In this document: piece after piece, positions 1 to 5,087 of the stretch
Numbering within the stretch: position 1 is the first letter of the stretch
Layout: every line of letters starts with the position of its first letter
Assembly: GCA_020696885.1 (NCBI GenBank)
Contig: JAJFMS010000353.1
Location: 1-5,087, forward strand
Direction of reading: 5' to 3'
DNA: 5,087 nt
Source of the DNA: Armatimonadota bacterium
Lineage (GTDB): Bacteria; Armatimonadota; SYMT01
Notes under the pieces: generated by a model
Seen by the model: only the letters and a program-made list of their open reading frames with translations
Database searches by the model: none
What the model was told of the DNA's origin: nothing
Program-made: the position numbers and the translations under genes

Positions 1-2
1 GG

Positions 3-1190
<1,188 letters not shown>

Positions 1191-1198
1191 TTTGCTAG

Positions 1199-1372
1199 TT
1201 GAACCGCAGCGTGCCCGTATGGGGGGTCTTCCGCTGGCTGGACGGGGCAAAGCAAGGGGGCACGCACCCGGCGCTCTCCTTCGAGGACCGGCGGGATGAT
1301 GGCACGTTCGAGCGATGGGGCTGGTTTGTGGGGACCAGCACGCTGGATAAGCGACGCGAAGCGGGCAGATAA
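1199..1372 (+). CDS. Possible small protein of 57 codons, unknown function
   Basis: A TTG start at 1199 follows GAGG (1187-1190) with 8 bases of spacing. The frame runs to TAA at 1370-1372, and an in-frame TAG at 1196-1198 rules out a longer N-terminus. A GTG at 1211 is an alternative start. The protein is soluble-looking and aromatic-rich, with segments such as PVWGVFRWLDG (residues 6-16) and GTFERWGWFVGTSTLDKRR (35-53). About 80% of third codon positions are G or C, as expected for a real gene in this genome. It lies between repeat copy A and the detached peptidase tail, opposite in direction to both proS and the tail. It may be a small gene or the surviving C-terminus of a larger one. I do not recognise a family. 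Confidence 0.4.
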   Translation: MNRSVPVWGVFRWLDGAKQGGTHPALSFEDRRDDGTFERWGWFVGTSTLDKRREAGR

Positions 1373-1388
1373 CCGCTCGCGGCGTTCT

Positions 1389-1538
1389 TCAGGGGATGGG
1401 CGCCGCGAGGTAGGCGGCGATCATCCGCAGGTAGACACGCGCGCCGCGGAGCAACTCCGCTTCGGCGACCCACTCCAAGTCTCCGTGGGCGCCGTGGCCT
1501 TCCAGCCCGTGGTACAGGCAGGGGACACCGCCGACCTC
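1389..1538 (-). pseudogene. Detached second copy of the 3' end of the M20 peptidase gene
   Basis: Bases 1407-1538 align without gaps to 2878-3009, the end of the intact peptidase gene, with 12 differences in 132 positions (about 91% identity). The reading frame is intact from the VGG corresponding to residue 343 of the full protein to a TGA at 1391-1389. It includes the HGLEGHGAHGDLEWV segment that carries the conserved C-terminal metal-ligand histidine. Of the 11 differences within codons 343-385, nine are silent and two are conservative (I to V, V to L). After AAYL the two copies diverge: the intact protein ends GE, this one ends AAPIP. The remaining 342 codons are absent, and repeat copy B sits exactly at the break. 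It cannot be catalytic on its own and is best read as a gene remnant left by recombination. Confidence 0.85.
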
Positions 1539-1662
1539 CTCGCTCTCCAATGGGTGGGTCGCCCGCTGTGCCCCGAGGGGCGAACACGCGGGACTTAACG
1601 GTTTACCGCTTTCGCCGTCCTTTGGCAAGCGCGAGCTGCTCGACACCTAATCAGCCGGGAGG
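1536..1662 (-). repeat. Structured intergenic repeat, copy B, abutting the detached peptidase tail
   Basis: This is the second copy of the element in front of proS. It differs from copy A mainly in a shorter variable section (1630-1643 against 1149-1170). At the place where copy A has the palindrome GTACCGCGGTAC, copy B has CGAGC-T-GCTCG (1632-1642), a different sequence with the same fold. The central hairpin is also kept with different stem bases: CCCGC and TGT (1562-1569) pair with ACA and GCGGG (1584-1592), around the unchanged core GCCCCGAGGGGC (1570-1581). In the minus direction the repeat ends about where the peptidase-like sequence begins (1538). A GTG-initiated frame runs through it into the tail, but this looks accidental. 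Confidence 0.8.
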
Positions 1663-1753
1663 CCGGAAGACGGATGGAGCGCGCTCGCTCTTGAGGGCGG
1701 AGGTACCGCACCCGGATCGGACCGGATCCCGTTCCATATCCTCGGGGGTGCAT

Positions 1754-1987
1754 ATGGGGAAATCGCGGAAGAAGCAGTTGCAGACGTGGAAGCCGTTCTG
1801 GGGATACTTTCTCCTGGCGCTCAGCGCGTCCGCGTTGTTCTGCGAGCGGCTGCGGTGGACCGGTGGGCGGCTGTGTTGTTTCCCGGACCGGGAGATGCCA
1901 TGCGGGCTACTTTATGCGGCCGCCGCCTTCTGGCTTGCTACCGGGTTCTATGCTTATCTGGCCCTGACCGACCGGAAGTACCGGTAG
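1754..1987 (+). CDS. Small two-helix membrane protein of 77 residues, unknown function
   Basis: ATG at 1754 is preceded by a G-rich ribosome site (CGGGGGTG); a GTG two codons upstream is an alternative start. The protein begins with a basic stretch (KSRKK, residues 3-7). It has a first hydrophobic segment at about 15-30 (FWGYFLLALSASALFC), a short loop with an adjacent cysteine pair (C41, C42) and C50, a second hydrophobic segment at about 51-71 (GLLYAAAAFWLATGFYAYLAL), and a basic end (DRKYR). The charge pattern suggests both termini in the cytoplasm. It is convergent with the SUKH-like gene, 93 bases apart, with no clear terminator between. The four cysteines (30, 41, 42, 50) could bind metal or form disulfides, but nothing proves this. 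The frame could extend upstream to 1550, but that part reads through repeat copy B and is unlikely to be protein. No family recognised. Confidence 0.7.
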   Translation: MGKSRKKQLQTWKPFWGYFLLALSASALFCERLRWTGGRLCCFPDREMPCGLLYAAAAFWLATGFYAYLALTDRKYR

Positions 1988-2080
1988 ACCTCGCCCACGG
2001 ACGGCGTCGGAGCGGAAGCCAGTCCCGCCACCACCGACGAGCCTGCCTCCGTTTATGGCGCCGGGGTCTCGACCCAGCCC

Positions 2081-2785
2081 TCACTCATCCGACCACTCGC
2101 CGAGAGTCGTCAACCGCGCGAAGCCGGCAGCGCTGCGCGCAATGCCCTCGAGGCAGATCTCCGTGGGTTTATTCTCGGACCAGAAGATGGCGATCTCGTC
2201 CGCATGGTAGATGTCTGACTCGATGCCGTAGGTAGATACACCGCCCATGGCTACGCGCGTCATCTCGGCGGTGACCTTCGCTGCATGGTCAGGAGTGAAA
2301 TAGCCCCACACGGTAAGCTCGCGACAGACCATCAACTCGTAGACGAGGGCCCAGAGGAGGAAGTCGGAAAGGCGAGAGGCACAGGGCCGCCAGTCCGACG
2401 CTCCATAGTCCTGACGGAACACCGGGCCATCATCGTCCTCAACGCGCGTTCCGCATCGATAGACGCCCTGTTGCTCGATCAAGAACGGGGAGATCCCGGA
2501 GGCATCGACCTCGAGCTCATCGGGATTTCGCAGCGAGTTGTAGAGCATCGGCTCGGCGGCGATCCAGGAAGCTCGGTTTCCAGCTCCAGGGCTCCGTGAC
2601 AGTACCTCGGAGTAGAGCCAGTTGAGCGGTGCGGGAAGCGACAGACTAGCGCTCACCGGCTGACGGTGGACCGGGGCCTCTCCCCACCAGTACCGGACCA
2701 TCCCCTGCAGGACCGGGATGCGTTCAGCCGTCGGCAGGTCTGGGCTCCATGCCCGAAGCATCGCCTCCAACTCGTCATAGTTCAA
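2081..2785 (-). CDS. SUKH (SMI1/KNR4)-like protein, 234 residues, possible immunity-type protein
   Basis: I place the start at TTG 2785-2783, which has GGAGGG six bases upstream; ATG 2761 is the alternative. The frame is open further upstream to 2992, but there it runs antisense-like across the peptidase end and is low-complexity. The protein has LPAPLNWLYSEV (residues 50-61), then FLIEQQGVYRCGT (101-113), DDGPVFRQ (118-125), DW (131-132) and LSDFLLWALVYEL (139-151). This order resembles SMI1/KNR4 (SUKH) proteins: 'LP..L..Y', then an 'ENQGV..W' strand, 'DDPPV', and a C-terminal 'L..FL' helix. Members of that superfamily often act as immunity proteins to secreted or contact-dependent toxins. 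No toxin gene is visible here, so the role is open. It has no signal peptide or membrane segment. Its GC content is lower than that of the peptidase and it stands in an accessory block. The gene is confident; the family call is moderate. Confidence 0.75.
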   Translation of the reverse strand: MNYDELEAMLRAWSPDLPTAERIPVLQGMVRYWWGEAPVHRQPVSASLSLPAPLNWLYSEVLSRSPGAGNRASWIAAEPMLYNSLRNPDELEVDASGISPFLIEQQGVYRCGTRVEDDDGPVFRQDYGASDWRPCASRLSDFLLWALVYELMVCRELTVWGYFTPDHAAKVTAEMTRVAMGGVSTYGIESDIYHADEIAIFWSENKPTEICLEGIARSAAGFARLTTLGEWSDE

Positions 2786-2815
2786 CGCCAGCCCTCCCTC
2801 CAGCGTGGCAGCGCC

Positions 2816-2866
2816 GCTCAAATCAAGGGTCGCCGAAGCGGGGCTGCTAAACGGTGCTCGCCAGGG
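2816..2866 (-). repeat. Possible degenerate third relative of the structured repeat
   Basis: The spacer between the peptidase stop and the SUKH-like gene contains, in the same order on the minus strand as copies A and B, TGGCGA, ACCGTTTAG (copy B has ACCGTTAAG), GGCGACCC (identical to both) and ATTTGAG (ATTGGAG in A and B). The middle is shortened and holds a small CGC-TTCG-GCG hairpin instead of the longer one. The promoter-like pair is missing. The short matches could be chance, so this is tentative. Confidence 0.3.
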
Positions 2867-2868
2867 AG

Positions 2869-4032
2869 CTACTCCCCGAGATAGGCCGCAATCATTCGCA
2901 GGTAGACTCGCGCGCCGCGGAGCAGCTCCGCTTCGGCGACCCACTCCACGTCCCCGTGGGCGCCGTGGCCTTCCAGCCCGTGGTACAGGCATGGGATGCC
3001 GCCGACCTTCTGGAACACCGGCGCGTCTGCCACGATCCGAATGCCGGTGATCGGCAGCGCGCGGCCGGTCTCGGCTTCGAAGGCGCCGCGCAGGGCGTCG
3101 ACGAGGGGATGGTCGAGCGGGACCCGGAAGCCATCGCGCACCTTTTCGAAGTCGAGGCTGAAGAGCAGCCCGTGGCGCGCCGCGATCGGCTCGAGGAGGG
3201 CGCGCAGCTCGGCGGCGGATTCCTCGGCGGTACCGTCGGGGCCGTAACGGCGCGTGCCCTCGATCCAGGCGTGGTTGGAGAACCGGTTGAAGAAGTCCCC
3301 AGAGTGGACCTGGCCGATGAACACCGATTCCGGACCGATGTATTCCAGCTCCACCGCGGCGAGCCGCTCCCGGTACGCTTGGAGCGCCAGGACCGCCTCC
3401 GCCGCTGCGAGGGCCGGGTGCGGCGTGCCGGCCGGGGTCATCAACTCGTGGGTGACGTCCTCGGCGCGGCGGAAGTGCGCGCGGTAGATGCCGGAGCCGA
3501 GCCCCGCCACCGGGAGCGCATCGGCGCCGACCTCCAGCACCACGGCAGCGTCCCCGGTTACCGCGCCCTCTTGCAACGCCGCGATCAGGTCTTCCGCGTG
3601 GCCGCCCGGTGCTTCGTGGAGACCGTGCGCCACGAGCAGGACGTCGCCGGCCAGTTCCAGCTCCGCTTCCCGGGCCGCCCGGAGCGCCTCGACCGCCGCG
3701 GCGATCGGACCCTTCATGTCAATGGTGCCGCGGCCGTAGACGCGGCCGTCACGCCGCTCGGCGGGGGCGTGGGGGATCGGGACGGTGTCCAGGTGACCGT
3801 TCAGGATGAGGGTGGGGCCGGGCTTCGCGCCGCGCAGCCGGCCGATGACCACGGGAGTGGCCGGGTAGCGGAGGAAGAGCTCCACCTCCATGCCCAGGCC
3901 GCGGAGCTCCTCCGCCAGCCGGGCGGAGACGGCGGCGGTGTCCCCGGTGGGGCTGTCGATGGCGACGAGCTCCAGCGCGAGCTGGGCCGCGCGGTCAACG
4001 GAGATCCGGGAGAGAGCAGCTTCCAGTGACAT
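2869..4032 (-). CDS. M20-family zinc metallopeptidase/deacylase (DapE/ArgE-related), complete
   Basis: This 387-residue protein is full length for the family. ATG 4032-4030 follows GAGG with 7 bases of spacing. NGHLDTVP (78-85) gives the first metal-ligand histidine H80 with D82 beside it. GRGTIDMKG (100-108) gives the bridging aspartate D105. LEVGAD (166-171) holds the probable ligand E167. GAHGDVEWV (357-365) gives the C-terminal ligand H359. The lid/dimerisation domain would lie at about 180-300. The motif usually written DEExG, with two adjacent glutamates, reads GLHEAPGG (137-144), so only one glutamate (E140) is present. Relatives hydrolyse N-acyl amino acids or dipeptides (succinyl-diaminopimelate, acetylornithine, carnosine). 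Its place 28 bases after dapF suggests a role in diaminopimelate or lysine metabolism, but the altered motif argues against simply naming it dapE. Its last 132 bases occur again at 1407-1538. Confidence 0.92.
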   Translation of the reverse strand: MSLEAALSRISVDRAAQLALELVAIDSPTGDTAAVSARLAEELRGLGMEVELFLRYPATPVVIGRLRGAKPGPTLILNGHLDTVPIPHAPAERRDGRVYGRGTIDMKGPIAAAVEALRAAREAELELAGDVLLVAHGLHEAPGGHAEDLIAALQEGAVTGDAAVVLEVGADALPVAGLGSGIYRAHFRRAEDVTHELMTPAGTPHPALAAAEAVLALQAYRERLAAVELEYIGPESVFIGQVHSGDFFNRFSNHAWIEGTRRYGPDGTAEESAAELRALLEPIAARHGLLFSLDFEKVRDGFRVPLDHPLVDALRGAFEAETGRALPITGIRIVADAPVFQKVGGIPCLYHGLEGHGAHGDVEWVAEAELLRGARVYLRMIAAYLGE

Positions 4033-4060
4033 CGACTGTCCTCACGGTCTGTGGGGCAGG

Positions 4061-4890
<830 letters not shown>

Positions 4891-4894
<4 letters not shown>

Positions 4895-5087
4895 CCCCGC
4901 GGAGCCTCCACCGACGCAGCCAGCTCGGCGCCCGCGCTCGGGGCGCGCTCGGCGCCCGCGCTCGGGGCGCGCTCCTCGCCTTCCTCACCGCCCTCGTCCG
5001 CCGCGCCGGGCAGACCGAGGATGGCGGACGGCGCGCGCATCGGCGCCACCGAGACGATGGAGTGCTTGTAGACGAGCTGCGGCGGCT
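4891..5087 (-). CDS. hfq: Hfq-like RNA chaperone, C-terminal part with a repeated acidic tail
   Basis: Only the last 64 codons are in the window; the 5' end lies beyond the right edge. The fragment begins PPQLVYKHSIVSVAPMR, which matches the Sm2 region of Hfq (Q-x-VYKH-x-I-x-x-V-x-P-x-R), including the Y-K-H triad that binds uridine-rich RNA in the hexamer's proximal pore. After the Sm fold comes a tail of about 48 residues. It is first glycine/glutamate-rich (ADEGGEEGEE), then has the repeated unit ERAPSAGA twice, and ends SVEAPRG. Such tails are disordered in many Hfq proteins. The stop overlaps the dapF start. The gene name rests on one motif because the Sm1 half is not visible, but the match is strong. 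Confidence 0.8.
4923..4974 (-). repeat. 24-bp tandem repeat coding for the Hfq tail
   Basis: Two exact adjacent copies of a 24-base unit lie at 4923-4946 and 4947-4970, followed by the first four bases of a third. The unit is in frame and codes for eight residues (ERAPSAGA, circularly permuted). The unit also contains a near-repeat of its own halves (GCTCGGCGC and GCTCGGGGC), so it may have grown by slippage from a 12- to 14-base ancestor. Copy number probably varies between strains. Confidence 0.95.

Noticed and set aside
1550..1753. Extension of the small membrane protein upstream through repeat copy B.
   Set aside because: It would translate the structured repeat and has no protein-like composition. 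ATG 1754 has its own ribosome site and starts a typical basic N-terminus.
2061..2080. Bidirectional terminator between the convergent genes (GGGTCTCGACCC at 2064-2075).
   Set aside because: The stem is only four or five pairs, the loop is very small and no U-run follows on either strand.
2786..2992. Extension of the SUKH-like gene to an upstream start at 2992 (303 codons).
   Set aside because: The extra part overlaps the end of the peptidase gene in another frame and is an arginine/proline-rich shadow. The TTG at 2785 has a good ribosome site.

Overview
The window is GC-rich chromosomal DNA from a bacterium. All recognisable housekeeping genes read on the minus strand, so in transcription order the window runs from its right end to its left: the C-terminal part of hfq, dapF (diaminopimelate epimerase), a complete M20-family metallopeptidase/deacylase, an accessory block of about 1.8 kb, and proS (prolyl-tRNA synthetase, cut by the left edge). 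The ProRS is the shorter archaeal/eukaryote-like type, with no editing insertion between motifs 2 and 3. High GC, this ProRS type and an hfq-dapF-M20 cluster fit a Chloroflexota/Thermomicrobia-like organism, but that assignment is an inference from general knowledge and is weak.

Right half (2869-5087): hfq and dapF overlap by four bases (ATGA), and dapF and the peptidase are 28 bases apart, so the three look like one operon. DapF makes meso-diaminopimelate for lysine and peptidoglycan. The M20 enzyme is related to DapE/ArgE, but its central catalytic motif is atypical and its substrate is not established.

Middle (1047-2868): this block looks accessory and rearranged. It holds a minus-strand gene for a SUKH (SMI1/KNR4)-like protein, a convergent plus-strand gene for a 77-residue two-helix membrane protein, a detached second copy of the last 43 codons of the M20 peptidase gene, a possible 57-codon plus-strand ORF, and two copies of a structured repeat of about 130 bp. 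Copy A lies directly in front of proS and copy B directly in front of the detached peptidase tail. A shorter, degenerate relative may lie between the true peptidase stop and the SUKH-like gene. Two hairpins in the repeat keep their pairing while changing sequence between copies, and the repeat carries a promoter-like TTGCCA-17 bp-TAAAAG pair pointing at proS. Sample lines counted by hand give about 60-63% GC in the SUKH-like gene against 75-77% in the peptidase, which supports a different origin for this block.

Left end (3-1046): proS carries its whole catalytic domain and the start of its anticodon-binding domain. Near its 5' end it has a perfect 11-bp inverted repeat built from codons unusual for the gene.

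The most interesting signals are the structured repeat at the block boundaries and the second peptidase tail, whose differences from the intact gene are almost all silent. Together they suggest that this intergenic site is a place where DNA is exchanged or inserted. No transposase, integrase, tRNA, rRNA or CRISPR array is visible.
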